DNA of 64,000 nucleotides. Origin: Rothia nasimurium. GTDB lineage: Bacteria; Actinomycetota; Actinomycetes; Actinomycetales; Micrococcaceae. The notes beneath the pieces were generated by a model, which ran no database searches, was not told the origin of the DNA, and saw only the letters and a list, made by a program, of their open reading frames with translations. Position 1 is the stretch's first letter. Every line of letters begins with the position of its first letter. This document shows positions 49,153-59,515 of the stretch, one piece after another. The stretch is from positions 1 through 64,000 of the forward strand of contig NZ_CAKMTD010000002.1 in the NCBI RefSeq assembly GCF_928391935.1, in the 5' to 3' direction. Position numbers and translations under genes: made by a program.

Positions 49153-50985
49153 CTACTTCTTGGGGTCGATGTTGGTGGCGGGCAGGGCACCTGTCACGAT
49201 CGCAGTGTGGGTTCCCTGTTCTTCAGCTGGTGCGGTGGCAGCTTTCTTAGCTGCGGCGTCCTCGGCAATATCTTCGGCTGTGACGACGGGAATCTGGCCG
49301 GTGTTGGGCACCAGGCCCTCAAACTCGGGTTCGGTGCCCAGCTCGTATTCGGGGCGGATGGTGACTTCTTCAATGGAGGAGAAGTCTTCCTGGGCCCGGC
49401 GGTGGTATTCCTCCATGGGGAGTACCTGCTTCCACTGGCGGGTCTTCATGGGAGGTAGCTCCCCGGCGTCCTCTCGCAGGGCGCGAACCAACATCCACAT
49501 CTGCATGAAGCCGATCAGCCAGACAGGGAAGCCCATGACCACAATGACGTTTTGCAAGGCGGTCAGGCCATTATCACCGGCAGCCACCAGAATGGAGGCT
49601 GATACCAGGCCGATGGAGGCTGCCCAGAAGATTCCCTGTTTCTTGGGAGCTGGATCTTCGTGGCCGTTGGCGATGGCGTCCATGATCAGGGCTGCTGAGT
49701 CGATGGAGGTGATGAAGAAGATGGTGATCACCAGCAGGGTGACGGCGGCAACGACCTGGTAGAGGGGGAAGTGGCTGAGGAACTCGAAGAGGGCAGCGGG
49801 GATATCGCCGTCCTCAACGACGGTCTGCACCAGGGTGCCGTTTTCGTTGCGTTCAATATTGAAGGCGCTCAGGCCGAAGACGCCCACCCAGATGAGGGTG
49901 AAGGTGGTGGGGGCTGCCAGCACGCCGATGACGAACTGGCGGATGGTGCGGCCCTGGGAGATCTTGGCGATGAAGAGGCCCACGAAGGGGGCCCAGGTGA
50001 CGGTCCAGGCCCAGTAGAAGACCGTCCAGTCGCCGATCCAGCCGGTGTCGGCGAAGGCGTCGTTGAAGAGCATCATCACAGGCAGTTTCTGCAGGAAGTA
50101 CCCGGCAGACTCGATGGTGCCCAGGGTGACGAAGCGGGTGGCGCCGGTCATGAGGATGAAGAGCATGAGGGCGATCGCCAGCAGGATATTGATGTAGGAG
50201 AGGCGCTTGACGCCCTTGTCCATACCCATAAGGACGGAGGTAATCCCGGCTGCGGTAATGATGGCGACGATACCCGCCTGGATCCAGCCGCCCAGGGGCA
50301 CCCCGTACATAATGCCCAGGCCGGAGTTAATCTGCAGGGCACCCAGGCCAACCGACACGGCGATACCGAAGACGGTGGACACAATAGCGATGGAGTCGAT
50401 GGTCTTGCCGATGGGGCCGTGGATCCTCTCCCCTAGCAGGGGCTGGAAGATAGAGGAGACGCGCGGAGGCAGCTTGCGCTTGTAAGTGAAGTAGCCAAAG
50501 GCCAGGGCCGGGACGGTCATAATAATCCAAACGCCTAGGCCAATGTGCCAGTTGGCGATGGAGAGGGCCTCAAGGGCAGCCTTGTCTGACTGGGGTTCTA
50601 CCCCGTCGTAGGGCGGGTTGGCGAAGTGGGTGATAGGCTCAGCCGCGCCCCAGAAGAGCAGGACGGCGCCCACCCCGGCGGCAAAGAGCATACCAAACCA
50701 GGCCAGCCCTGAGTACTCGGGTTCAGCGTCGTCGTCGCCAATTTTGATTCGCCCGAACCGGCTGCAGGCCATGTAAATCAAGAAGACAAAGAAGATGACG
50801 ATACCCAGGGTGTAAACCCAGCCCAGGTAGGTGATAATGAAGTCTGAGACAGCCCCGATACCGTCAGACATGGCATTGGGGAAGATCATCATCAGCAGGG
50901 TAAAGAGGACGATGAAGAGGGCAGAGGCAAAGAAAATAGCGGGGCTGGTTCGTAAGCCCAGTCGGTCGTGTAGCTTGTTCAGCAC
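49153..50985 (-). CDS. BCCT family betaine/choline/carnitine transporter
   Basis: The 610-residue protein has about twelve membrane helices and the BCCT signature in FYWAWTVTWAPFVGLFIAKIS near residue 325. GLAWFGMLFAAGVGAVLLFWGAAEP lies near residue 92, which is the region carrying the glycine-rich substrate path. A charged C-terminal tail of about 110 residues could sense osmotic state, as in BetP. It probably imports glycine betaine or choline for osmoprotection. The start is GTG at 50985. The 233-bp upstream gap has a hairpin near 51047-51071 in the leader. Confidence 0.88.
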   Translation of the reverse strand: MLNKLHDRLGLRTSPAIFFASALFIVLFTLLMMIFPNAMSDGIGAVSDFIITYLGWVYTLGIVIFFVFLIYMACSRFGRIKIGDDDAEPEYSGLAWFGMLFAAGVGAVLLFWGAAEPITHFANPPYDGVEPQSDKAALEALSIANWHIGLGVWIIMTVPALAFGYFTYKRKLPPRVSSIFQPLLGERIHGPIGKTIDSIAIVSTVFGIAVSVGLGALQINSGLGIMYGVPLGGWIQAGIVAIITAAGITSVLMGMDKGVKRLSYINILLAIALMLFILMTGATRFVTLGTIESAGYFLQKLPVMMLFNDAFADTGWIGDWTVFYWAWTVTWAPFVGLFIAKISQGRTIRQFVIGVLAAPTTFTLIWVGVFGLSAFNIERNENGTLVQTVVEDGDIPAALFEFLSHFPLYQVVAAVTLLVITIFFITSIDSAALIMDAIANGHEDPAPKKQGIFWAASIGLVSASILVAAGDNGLTALQNVIVVMGFPVWLIGFMQMWMLVRALREDAGELPPMKTRQWKQVLPMEEYHRRAQEDFSSIEEVTIRPEYELGTEPEFEGLVPNTGQIPVVTAEDIAEDAAAKKAATAPAEEQGTHTAIVTGALPATNIDPKK

Positions 50986-51218
50986 GGGGATAACCCGGTG
51001 GACGGTGGTCGGCCCCTGGGCCCTGTTAGTCCACCTGGTACCCGGGGGTTGCTCCGGGAGCGGGGCAACCCATCAATACTAAGTCACCTGATTTTTCTTT
51101 TCCAGTCAATCATAAGCCTACTTGATTTTTTCCGTTCGCCTGTTCTCGCCCTTTCCCCCAGGTCAGGGCCCAACCAGCAGCCAGCCGCCCCTCCCCCACA
51201 CCTGTCTCAAAAAAGTTT

Positions 51219-51830
51219 CTACCCTTTATGACGCAATATTTTTGACCACACCTGACCCACCTGCGCCTCAGTCTGCTCAAGGGACCCAGAATTATCAATC
51301 ACCCAGGTAGCAAGAGCCCGACGTTCCCCATCACTGGCCTGGGCCGCCATCCGCGCCCGCGCGTCCGCTTCGTCCATTCCCCGAAACTCCACCAGGCGGC
51401 GCAAACGCTCGCCCTGCTCCACCTCAACCACCAGCACCCCGTCAAAGCGGTCAGCCTGGCCCGTCTCAGCCAGCAGGGGAATATCCTCCACTACCACAGC
51501 GTCCTCCCCCAGCTCAGCGCGGGCCGCCTCCACCTGGCGGGCAGACTCAGCTCTGACCAAGGGGTGAACGATCCCGTTCAGCACCTGCCGCTTACTCTCG
51601 TCCGCAAACACCAGGGCAGCTAAGGCCGGGCGGTTCAAGCTCCCATCTGGGTTTAAAATCTCCTGCCCAAATGCCTGTACCGCCGCGCTCAGGGCAGGCT
51701 GGCCAGGCTCCATGAGCTGCCGGGCAATAGCGTCGGCATCAACCAGTCGGGCCCCCCGCTCCACCAACATCCTGGCAACCGTAGACTTACCCGAGCCAAT
51801 ACCGCCGGTCAAACCAATCCTTGTGACCAT
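51219..51830 (-). CDS. coaE: Dephospho-CoA kinase
   Basis: It catalyses the last step of coenzyme A synthesis. The P-loop GLTGGIGSGKSTVA begins at residue 5, LVDADAIARQLMEPG follows near residue 29, and VVEDIPLLAETG lies near residue 110. At 203 residues it has the short form without the UPF0157 extension seen in some actinobacteria. The ATG at 51830 has AAAGGA upstream. It is divergent from yigZ, with 69 bp between start codons. Confidence 0.94.
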   Translation of the reverse strand: MVTRIGLTGGIGSGKSTVARMLVERGARLVDADAIARQLMEPGQPALSAAVQAFGQEILNPDGSLNRPALAALVFADESKRQVLNGIVHPLVRAESARQVEAARAELGEDAVVVEDIPLLAETGQADRFDGVLVVEVEQGERLRRLVEFRGMDEADARARMAAQASDGERRALATWVIDNSGSLEQTEAQVGQVWSKILRHKG

Positions 51831-51899
51831 CGAACGTCCTTTCGTCCCGTTTACCCACCAGCCTACGCCCCCGCCAGCAGGCCCACTAGAATAGACACC

Positions 51900-52589
51900 A
51901 TGACTGACGAAACCCGCTCCAACCGTTACACCGTTCTGGCCACCACCGAACCGGTAACCCACCTACTTGAAATCAAACGGAGCGAGTTCATCGGCTACCT
52001 CCTGCGCGTCGAAACTGAGGCAGAGGCCCGGGCTTTCATTGAGTCAATCCGCAAGCAGTACCACGACGCCCGCCACGTCTGCTCCGCCTTTGTGCTCGGC
52101 GCCGACCGCGAAACCCAGCGGTCCAACGACGACGGCGAACCTGCCGGCACCGCCGGTATCCCCATGCTCCAGGCCCTGCTTGCCCGCCGCACTGAAGGCA
52201 GGCAGGGCGAAGCAACCGATCTGTCCGACATCTGCGCCGTGGTGGTGCGCTACTTCGGCGGAATCAAACTGGGGGCAGGCGGCCTGGTGCGGGCCTACAC
52301 GGACGCTGTCGTCGCCACCCTAGACGCCGCTCCCCTAGCTCCCCGCGAACGCCTGCGCCTGGGCACCGTCATCGCCTCCCATGCCGAGGCCGGACGCTTC
52401 GAAAACGACCTCCGCGCCCTAGGCTACACCGTCCTGGGCACCGACTACACAGCCACCGGGGCCGAGATCACCCTGGGGGTTTTTGACGACGAACCCACCC
52501 GGCTAGATACAGAAAAGGCCCTGGCCGAGCTAACAGCTGGCGCAGGGCACATTTCCTGGGGTTCAACCAGGTGGGTTGATTTGTCTTAG
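51900..52589 (+). CDS. YigZ family protein (IMPACT/UPF0029)
   Basis: The 229-residue protein has the N-terminal UPF0029 domain ([62 protein letters not shown]). A C-terminal DUF1949 domain follows. The yeast and mammalian relatives bind the GCN2 regulator GCN1; the bacterial role is not settled. The ATG at 51900 lies seven bases behind TAGAAT with no ribosome site, a clear leaderless pattern. Its stop overlaps the stop of the convergent phosphate transporter by four bases. Confidence 0.9.
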   Translation: MTDETRSNRYTVLATTEPVTHLLEIKRSEFIGYLLRVETEAEARAFIESIRKQYHDARHVCSAFVLGADRETQRSNDDGEPAGTAGIPMLQALLARRTEGRQGEATDLSDICAVVVRYFGGIKLGAGGLVRAYTDAVVATLDAAPLAPRERLRLGTVIASHAEAGRFENDLRALGYTVLGTDYTATGAEITLGVFDDEPTRLDTEKALAELTAGAGHISWGSTRWVDLS

Positions 52590-54190
52590 AAGATCGCTGA
52601 GATAGCCAGGACGCCGACCGCACCGATACTTGCAGAAATCGGCAGGGTAATAATCCAGGCCAGGGCGATGGGCTTCATCAGCTTCCAGTTGGCTGAACGG
52701 TTGACCAGGCCAACACCCAGCACAGCACCAATCAGAATATGGGTGGAGGACACCGGCAGGCCCAGCACGGAGGCCGCCATGACCACACCAGCTGCAGCAA
52801 GCTCAGCTGCGAAGCCGGATGAGGGGTGCATCTTGGTCAGGCCGTGACCAACAGTTGCAATAACCCGACGGCCAACAAACCAGAGGCCAACAATCAAGGC
52901 AATACCGAAGGCAACCAGGGCAGGCATGGGCACCACGGCCTTATCGCCGATGGCATCAGTTTTCAGGACGTCCAGAATAGCCACGAAGGGGCCGATAGCA
53001 TTAGCAATGTCGTTAGCGCCATGGGAGAAGGCGAAGGCTGCTGCGGTAAAGACCTGGAGCCAGGCGAAGATAGTAAAGGTAGCCCGGGAGAGCTCCTGCT
53101 TCTGCAGGCTGCGGGCGAAGACGGAGACGCTGACCCAGGCAATCGCTGAAACCATCACGATGATCATGGTGTTACCCATGGCGGAGATACCCAGGTTGAG
53201 GTTATCCAGGCCCTTGAAGAGCAGCATAGCTGAAATCAGGGCTGCACCCACAGCGGCCAGAATCGGAACGTAGACCTCAAGGGCCCGGTGGGAATCTGCA
53301 CGCTTGGCCTTGAGATCCAGCTTATGGACCTGGCGGTAGTACTCGCTTTCAGGTGCATCGGGGTCCAGCTTCTTGAGCTTGAACTTCTTCTTCCGCAGCA
53401 TGGCGTTGGCGTAGGCGTCCTGCTGAAGGTCGGTCACACGCTGGAAGCCATTGTGGGGGGTGGCCACGGCTCGTTCTTCTTCAAGTGACTTCTTGATTTC
53501 GAGCATGGCCGCGTCGACCTTCTCGTTGTAGCCCAGGATCCGCTTCTTGATGAAGCCGAAGAGGACGTAGGCGAAGATGCCGCCGAGGACGGGTGAGAGC
53601 ACCCAGGAGATTGCGATTTGGCCGATCTTATCCCACTGGACCATGTCGAGGCCACCGGTGCCGTTGGTGAAGCCGGTGGTGAGGGCTGCACCGACAATAC
53701 CGCCGATGATGGAGTGGGTGGTGGAGACGGGCCAGCCCATGCGGGTTGCGACCAGCAGCCAGATGGCGGCGCCCAGGAGGGCGGCCATCATGATGTAGAC
53801 GAAGTGCATGGGGTCCAGGTCAATGGCCTCAAGGTCCACAATGCCGGAGCGGACGGTTGAGGTGACAGAACCACCTGCGATGACGGCACCGGATACTTCA
53901 AAGACGGCGGCGATCAGCAGGGCCTGCTTGATGGTCAGGGTGCCTGCGCCGACGGAGGTGCCGAAGGAGTTGGCGACGTCGTTGCCGCCGATGTTGAAGG
54001 CCATGAAGAGGCCCAGGATCACAGCTGCGATCAGGACGACGGTGTGGTTGGCCTGGTCGACGTAGTTGAGGGACCAGATGGTGAAGACGGTGAGTGACAC
54101 GGCCATGAGGCCGCCGAAGAATAGGTGCCACCATTTGTCGGTGGTGTCTCGCTGGAGGGCGGGGGTAGCGAGATTTGAACTCGAGTTCAC
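52586..54190 (-). CDS. pit: Low-affinity inorganic phosphate transporter (Pit family)
   Basis: This 534-residue transporter moves metal-phosphate with protons. The two inverted signature repeats are visible: [20 protein letters not shown] near residue 68 and [15 protein letters not shown] near residue 390. They are separated by a long hydrophilic cytoplasmic loop (about residues 215-310). The start is GTG at 54190 with AAGGGG upstream. Just upstream, two 11-base direct repeats resemble a Pho box. It is convergent with yigZ and shares four bases at the stops. Confidence 0.93.
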   Translation of the reverse strand: MNSSSNLATPALQRDTTDKWWHLFFGGLMAVSLTVFTIWSLNYVDQANHTVVLIAAVILGLFMAFNIGGNDVANSFGTSVGAGTLTIKQALLIAAVFEVSGAVIAGGSVTSTVRSGIVDLEAIDLDPMHFVYIMMAALLGAAIWLLVATRMGWPVSTTHSIIGGIVGAALTTGFTNGTGGLDMVQWDKIGQIAISWVLSPVLGGIFAYVLFGFIKKRILGYNEKVDAAMLEIKKSLEEERAVATPHNGFQRVTDLQQDAYANAMLRKKKFKLKKLDPDAPESEYYRQVHKLDLKAKRADSHRALEVYVPILAAVGAALISAMLLFKGLDNLNLGISAMGNTMIIVMVSAIAWVSVSVFARSLQKQELSRATFTIFAWLQVFTAAAFAFSHGANDIANAIGPFVAILDVLKTDAIGDKAVVPMPALVAFGIALIVGLWFVGRRVIATVGHGLTKMHPSSGFAAELAAAGVVMAASVLGLPVSSTHILIGAVLGVGLVNRSANWKLMKPIALAWIITLPISASIGAVGVLAISAIF

Positions 54191-54245
54191 GAGTACCCCT
54201 TAATGTTTTTGTTCAAGCTGACGTAAGGCCCATTTCGGGGCCCTG

Positions 54246-54281
54246 TTAATAGTCTGTGTAGAAGGTTAACGAAAGGTTAAC
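54246..54281 (-). promoter_or_regulatory. Pho-box-like direct repeats and -10 of pit
   Basis: In the minus direction, GTTAACCTTTC is followed without gap by GTTAACCTTCT (54281-54260). Eight bases further on comes the -10-like TATTAA (54251-54246). PhoP/PhoB-type regulators bind 11-base direct repeats that replace the -35, and the downstream gene is a phosphate transporter. Binding is inferred. Confidence 0.5.
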
Positions 54282-54349
54282 TCACCTTGGCGTGTTCATG
54301 AATTTAGGGGGTGACTGTGACCGCACACCTGGGGGTGACTCTCTTGCTT

Positions 54350-54392
54350 AAAAGGAATCTCCCCGAGCGCGGTGCTCGGGGAGATTCCTTTT
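54350..54392. terminator. Terminator behind rpsA
   Basis: A perfect 19-bp stem (54350-54368 with 54374-54392) has A/T-rich ends, giving TTTT tails on both strands. It lies 29 bases beyond the rpsA stop. Confidence 0.92.
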
Positions 54393-54421
54393 AGCTGTTA
54401 GCTACTGAATAACAGGTGTTA

Positions 54422-55882
54422 TTAGTTGCCGGTCAGCTTCTTACGCAATTCAGCGAGAGCCTCATCGGATGCCAGGGTGCCGGTTTCGGCAGGCTTCTCG
54501 GATGAGTATGAGGTGGGTGCAGCTTCTTCTGCTTCAACTGCGGGGGCAGCTGCGGCAGCTTCTGCGTCGGCTTCGAGGGCCTTTGCAACCTGTACCTTGT
54601 GGGCTTCCCAGCGGGCCTGGGCGTCAGCGTACTGCTGCTCCCATGCTGCACGCTGAGCTTCGTAGCCTTCGAGCCATTCGTTGGTCTCGGGGTCGAAGCC
54701 CTCGGGGTACTTGTAGTTGCCTTCTTCGTCGTATTCTGCAGCCATGCCGTAGAGGGCGGGGTCGAACTCGGTGGACTCGGGGTCTACACCTTCGTTGGCC
54801 TGCTTCAGTGACAGGGAGATACGGCGGCGGTCGAGGTCGATGTCGATAACCTTGACGAAGAGTTCGTCACCGACGGAGACAACCTGCTCTGCCAGGTCCA
54901 CGTGGCGAACGGCGAGTTCGGAGATGTGGACGAGGCCTTCGATGCCGTCTTCAACGCGGACGAATGCGCCGAAGGGTACGAGCTTGGTGACCTTACCGGG
55001 TACAACCTGGCCGAGGGCGTGGGTGCGGGCGAATGCCTGCCAGGGATCTTCCTGGGTGGCCTTCAGCGACAGGGAGACGCGCTCGCGGTCGAGATCAACT
55101 TCGAGGACCTCAACGGTGACTTCGTCGCCAACTTCGACAACCTCTGAGGGGTGGTCGATGTGCTTCCAGGAGAGTTCGGAGACGTGGACGAGGCCGTCAA
55201 CGCCGCCGAGGTCAACGAAGGCACCGAAGTTAACGATGGAGGATACGACGCCGGAGCGAACCTGGCCCTTTTCGAGCTGGTTGAGGAAGGTGGAACGGAC
55301 CTCAGACTGGGTCTGCTCAAGCCATGCACGGCGGGACAGAACAACGTTGTTGCGGTTCTTGTCGAGCTCGATGATCTTGGCTTCGATTTCCTGGCCGATG
55401 TAGGGTGCGAGGTCGCGGACGCGGCGCATTTCGACGAGTGAAGCGGGGAGGAAGCCGCGGAGGCCGATGTCGAGGATAAGACCACCCTTGACAACCTCGA
55501 TGACGGTACCGGTAACGACGCCGTCTTCTTCCTTGACCTTCTCGATGTCGCCCCAGGCGCGCTCGTACTGTGCGCGCTTCTTGGAGAGAATCAGGCGGCC
55601 TTCCTTGTCTTCCTTGGTGAGGACAAGTGCTTCAACGGTGTCACCAACAGAAACAACTTCGTCGGGATCTACGTCGTGCTTGATGGACAGTTCACGGGAG
55701 GGGATGACGCCTTCGGTCTTGTAACCGATGTCGAGCAGGACCTCGTCGTGGTCAACCTTGACAACTTCGCCTGAAACGAGATCGCCGTCGTTGAAGTACT
55801 TGATGGTTGCGTCGACTGCTGCGAGGAATGCTTCTTCGTTGCCGATGTCGTTGATTGCAACCTGGGGAACGTTGGTGCTCAT
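54422..55882 (-). CDS. rpsA: 30S ribosomal protein S1
   Basis: S1 helps load mRNA on the ribosome. The 486-residue protein has four S1 RNA-binding domains (starting near residues 33, 120, 205 and 290), each with the GxVxxVxxxGxxVD-like pattern, for example GVVSSIVNFGAFVDLGGVDGLVHVSELSW. The acidic, Ala-rich C-terminal tail is typical of actinobacteria. The ATG at 55882 has GGAG about 11 bases upstream. It is the conserved neighbour of polA and lies on the same strand. Confidence 0.96.
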   Translation of the reverse strand: MSTNVPQVAINDIGNEEAFLAAVDATIKYFNDGDLVSGEVVKVDHDEVLLDIGYKTEGVIPSRELSIKHDVDPDEVVSVGDTVEALVLTKEDKEGRLILSKKRAQYERAWGDIEKVKEEDGVVTGTVIEVVKGGLILDIGLRGFLPASLVEMRRVRDLAPYIGQEIEAKIIELDKNRNNVVLSRRAWLEQTQSEVRSTFLNQLEKGQVRSGVVSSIVNFGAFVDLGGVDGLVHVSELSWKHIDHPSEVVEVGDEVTVEVLEVDLDRERVSLSLKATQEDPWQAFARTHALGQVVPGKVTKLVPFGAFVRVEDGIEGLVHISELAVRHVDLAEQVVSVGDELFVKVIDIDLDRRRISLSLKQANEGVDPESTEFDPALYGMAAEYDEEGNYKYPEGFDPETNEWLEGYEAQRAAWEQQYADAQARWEAHKVQVAKALEADAEAAAAAPAVEAEEAAPTSYSSEKPAETGTLASDEALAELRKKLTGN

Positions 55883-56081
55883 AGAGAGTAGGGCTCCAAT
55901 GTGGATAGTTTCTAGGTCATATGTGACGGCTGAAAATCATGGTTCGGGGGTGAGCTGCGCTCCTCCCTGAAGGTAGGTTTTCCGCCTTGTGTGCCAAATA
56001 TGAGCGTTGATACGGACAAATGATATGTGCGTGGTTGCATTTGGGTGCAGTGCACGCACAGGTTCAAGTCTAGGGTTCTGA

Positions 56082-56168
56082 ACCGGGCCGGTCAATGGTT
56101 TAGTGGCCGTTTTCACCGCGTGTTTACGGGTTTGTGGGGTGATGTTGGTCTTAACTGACCGGCCCGGT
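56082..56168. repeat. Widely spaced perfect inverted repeat between polA and rpsA
   Basis: ACCGGGCCGGTCA (56082-56094) and TGACCGGCCCGGT (56156-56168) are perfect complements of 13 bp separated by 61 bases. The distal arm ends four bases before the polA stop codon region. It could be a large terminator hairpin for polA. Confidence 0.6.
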
Positions 56169-56171
56169 GTT

Positions 56172-58994
56172 TTAGTGCCCGGCTTCGTGCCAGGACCGGC
56201 CCCAGCCGACCTGGACGTCGAGGGGGACGCGCAGGGTTGCGGCGGAGCGCATTTCTTCGGTGAGGACGCGCTCTGCCTGCTTTTCTTCTCCGGCGGCGAC
56301 TTCGAGGATGAGTTCGTCGTGGACTTGCAGGAGGAGGCGGCTGGCCAGGTTTTCGCGGCGCAGGCGGGCGTCGATGTTGATCATGGCGATTTTGATGATG
56401 TCTGCGGCGGTTCCCTGGATGGGTGAGTTGAGGGCGGCGCGTTCGGCGGCTTCCCGACGCTGGCGGTTGCTGCTGGCCAGGTCGGGCAGGGCCCGGCGGC
56501 GTCCGAACATGGTTTCGGTGTAGCCGCTCTTGTGGGCGTCTTTGACGATGGAGCGCAGAAAGCGGCCTACCTTGCCGAAGCGTTGGAAGTAGTTGGTGCG
56601 CAGGGTGGTTGCTTCTTCCACCGTGATTCCCAGCTGCTTGGAGAGGCCAAAGGGTGATAGGCCGTAGGCGAGACCGTAGCTCATGGCCTTGACCTTGGAA
56701 CGCATGTCGGGGGTGACATCCTCGGGCGCAACCCCGAAGACTTCGGAACCGACGTAGCGGTGGAGGTCTTCTCCACCCTCGTAGGCTGCAATCAGGTCTT
56801 CATCGCCGGAGAGGTGGACCATGATTCGCATTTCGATCTGGGAGTAGTCTGCGGTGAGCAGGCTGGTGTATTCTACCCCGTCAATGGGGGCCGGGGCGAC
56901 GACGAAGGCGTCACGGATTTTGCGGCCTTCTTCGGTGCGGATGGGGATGTTTTGCAGGTTGGGGTCGGTGGATGAGAGGCGGCCGGTGGCGGCGACGTTC
57001 TGCTGGTAGGTGGTGTGGATTCGGCCGGTGGCGGCTGTTGCCTTTCCGAGTCCCTCGACGGTTTGCTTGAGCTTGATGAAGTCCCGGTAGGTTTGCAGCT
57101 CGGCGAGGAAGCGGGCACCCTGACTGTCGGGGTCGACCTGGGCCAGGATTCCAGCCAGGGAGTCGGCGTCGGTGGAGTAGCCGCTCTTGAGCTTGCGGGT
57201 GGTGGGCAGACCCATCTCGTCGAAGAGGACGACCTGAAGCTGCTTGGGTGAGCTGAGGTTAACCTCGTGCCCGATGACCTCGTAGGCTGCCTCGGTGGCC
57301 TGGGTGACGTGTTCGCCGTAGTACTTTTTGAGGTCGGTAATGGCGGTGCCGTCGATGGCAACACCGGCGATTTCCATTCGGGCGAGGACGGTGGCGCTGG
57401 GCAGCTCGATGTCACGGTAGAGGGTGAGCTGGTTTTTGGCTTCGAGGTCAGCGTGCAGAGCTAGGGCAAGTTCTTGAACGGCGCGGGCCAGGCGGGCTTG
57501 GTATTCAAGGTCTACTAGAGGTTCAAGGGAGAAGAGCTCCCCCTGGTCAGCTTGCTCCGGGGCGGCAGGTAGTGCCTGCCCCAGGCAGTCTCCAACCAGG
57601 TCTTCTAGCATGTCCTGGACGCCCCGACGTCGGGCGGTGGGGATAAAACCGCATACGTACGAAGAGAGAACGGGATCCTCAACCACCCCGGCCAGGGGCA
57701 GGTTGAGGGCAGCCAGGGACTTAAAGTTCTGCTTAACATCGAAGGTAATCTTTGGGGCAGACTCGTCTCCCAGCCAGGCAGAGAGGGCTGAGCGGACGTC
57801 GTCGCCCACCGTGGCCAGGTCACAGTAGGCGGCCTGGGCCCCGGCTAGTAGAACCAGGCCGTGTAGGGCCTGGGCATGGGCGGGGCTGGTTTCCCCGGCC
57901 CCGGTATCAACCACCGGGTAGAGGGTCACGGCGCTGGCCAGTCTCTCAGGCAGCTCTTTGCTTCGCTCAACAGCCCTGTGGGCTTCTTCAGTCTGGGCCA
58001 GGAAGCTGGTCAGCTCGTCTACGCTCTGAATCTCAAGCACAGATTCAACATCCAGGGAGACAGCAGGGGCGCTGGGCAGGCGTCCTGCAAAGGCCTCCTG
58101 CACCCGCTTACGAATCGAGGTGAAATCCAGGTAGTCAAACAGCTCACCCAGCTCAGGCTCCTGGGGGCCAAAGCTGTGGGCGTCCTCCAGGGTAACCTCC
58201 AGATCAAGGTCATCCACCAGGCGGTTGAGACGGCGGTTCCGCAGGACGTTCTCCACGTTCTCCCGCAGGGCCTCCCCCTTCTTACCCTTAATCTTCTCAG
58301 CGTTCTCCAGGACGCCCGCCAGATCGCCGTACTCGTTAATCCACTTGGCCGCAAAACCAGGGCCAACACCGGGAACACCGGGCAGGTTATCGGCCTGCTC
58401 CCCCGTTAGGGCAGCAAGATCAGGATAAAGATGAGGCGCAACCTTATACTTTTCCTCAACAGCTGCCGGGGTCATGTAACGAATACCCTTCGTGGGGCCA
58501 GTGGTCACCGGGTAGAGCACCGTCACCATATCACTGACCAGCTGGAAAGCATCCCGGTCCCCCGAGACAATCTGAACCTCAAACCCAGCCTCACGACCCT
58601 GGCGGGTATAGGTGGCCACAATATCGTCCGCCTCATACCGCTCCTTGGTCACAGACGGAATCTTCAAGGCCGCCAGGGCCTTCTGAATCAGCTCAATCTG
58701 GCCGTAAAACTCCTCAGGAGTCTCATTCCGGCCACCCTTATACTCCCCATACTCCTCAGTGCGGAAAGTCCCGCCCGAGAGATCAAAGGCCACAATAATA
58801 TGGGTCGGGGACTCACTCTTAATCAAAGAAATCAGGGTGGAAAGGAAACCATGCACCGCATTCGTGTGCTGGCCCTCCTTATTCACAAAAACGTCAACGG
58901 GAGTACCGTAAAAAGACCGAAAAGCCAGGGAATGGCCGTCGATCAGCATGAGCTTGCCAGGGCGCTGGGCTGTTGATTCAGATGAAATAGTCAC
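56172..58994 (-). CDS. polA: DNA polymerase I
   Basis: The 940-residue protein has an N-terminal 5'-3' exonuclease (LMLIDGHSLAFRSFYG at 16-31, GVPGVGPGFAAKW near residue 205). A central 3'-5' exonuclease-like domain shows no clear set of catalytic acids and is probably inactive, as usual in Gram-positives. The polymerase domain has motif A DYSQIEMRIMVHLSGD, motif B KAMSYGLAYG and motif C QVHDELILEV. It fills the gap after UvrABC excision. The GTG start at 58994 lies six bases behind TAGGAT with no ribosome site, so it is probably leaderless. Confidence 0.96.
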   Translation of the reverse strand: MTISSESTAQRPGKLMLIDGHSLAFRSFYGTPVDVFVNKEGQHTNAVHGFLSTLISLIKSESPTHIIVAFDLSGGTFRTEEYGEYKGGRNETPEEFYGQIELIQKALAALKIPSVTKERYEADDIVATYTRQGREAGFEVQIVSGDRDAFQLVSDMVTVLYPVTTGPTKGIRYMTPAAVEEKYKVAPHLYPDLAALTGEQADNLPGVPGVGPGFAAKWINEYGDLAGVLENAEKIKGKKGEALRENVENVLRNRRLNRLVDDLDLEVTLEDAHSFGPQEPELGELFDYLDFTSIRKRVQEAFAGRLPSAPAVSLDVESVLEIQSVDELTSFLAQTEEAHRAVERSKELPERLASAVTLYPVVDTGAGETSPAHAQALHGLVLLAGAQAAYCDLATVGDDVRSALSAWLGDESAPKITFDVKQNFKSLAALNLPLAGVVEDPVLSSYVCGFIPTARRRGVQDMLEDLVGDCLGQALPAAPEQADQGELFSLEPLVDLEYQARLARAVQELALALHADLEAKNQLTLYRDIELPSATVLARMEIAGVAIDGTAITDLKKYYGEHVTQATEAAYEVIGHEVNLSSPKQLQVVLFDEMGLPTTRKLKSGYSTDADSLAGILAQVDPDSQGARFLAELQTYRDFIKLKQTVEGLGKATAATGRIHTTYQQNVAATGRLSSTDPNLQNIPIRTEEGRKIRDAFVVAPAPIDGVEYTSLLTADYSQIEMRIMVHLSGDEDLIAAYEGGEDLHRYVGSEVFGVAPEDVTPDMRSKVKAMSYGLAYGLSPFGLSKQLGITVEEATTLRTNYFQRFGKVGRFLRSIVKDAHKSGYTETMFGRRRALPDLASSNRQRREAAERAALNSPIQGTAADIIKIAMINIDARLRRENLASRLLLQVHDELILEVAAGEEKQAERVLTEEMRSAATLRVPLDVQVGWGRSWHEAGH

Positions 58995-59098
58995 ATCCCC
59001 ATCCTACCGCCTGCCCAACCTGCCAGGCAGAACCTAGCCCGCACAGGCGTCCTGACCCTACAATAAAACCAACCACCCCACCCACTGAAAGGCCCCCC

Positions 59099-59515
59099 AT
59101 GAGCACCCCCACCGACTACCAGGCCCTGCTTGCCCGCACCGGTCCTGGCGCCCTCTCCCAAAAACTCGGCATCACCATCCTCGAAGCCTCCCCCGAATAC
59201 ACCGTTGCCACCATGCCGGTAGAGGGCAACACCCAGCCCGTCGGCCTGCTCCACGGGGGCGCCTCCGCAGCCCTCGCTGAGACCCTTGGCTCCATCTCCG
59301 CCTACCTCTCCGTCGCTGACCAGGGCAAGGCCGCCGTCGGCGTCGACCTCAACATCACCCACCTCCGCCCCGCCCGCGAAGGTACCGTCACCGCAACCTG
59401 CCGGGCCGTCAAACTAGGCCGAACCGTCTGTGTCCACGCCATCGACATCACCGACGAGGCCGGTAAGCTCCTGGCCACCGCCCGCATTACCAACAACATC
59501 ATCGACCTCCCCTAA
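59099..59515 (+). CDS. Hotdog-fold thioesterase (PaaI/YdiI type)
   Basis: The 138-residue protein is a single hotdog domain: TMPVEGNTQPVGLLHGGASAALAE around residues 39-62 holds the catalytic region, followed by GVDLNITHLRP and TARITNNI. Such enzymes hydrolyse aryl- or acyl-CoA thioesters; the exact substrate is unknown. The ATG at 59099 follows AAAGG. It is divergent from polA, an arrangement common in actinobacteria. A TACAAT at about 59058 may be its -10. Confidence 0.85.
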   Translation: MSTPTDYQALLARTGPGALSQKLGITILEASPEYTVATMPVEGNTQPVGLLHGGASAALAETLGSISAYLSVADQGKAAVGVDLNITHLRPAREGTVTATCRAVKLGRTVCVHAIDITDEAGKLLATARITNNIIDLP

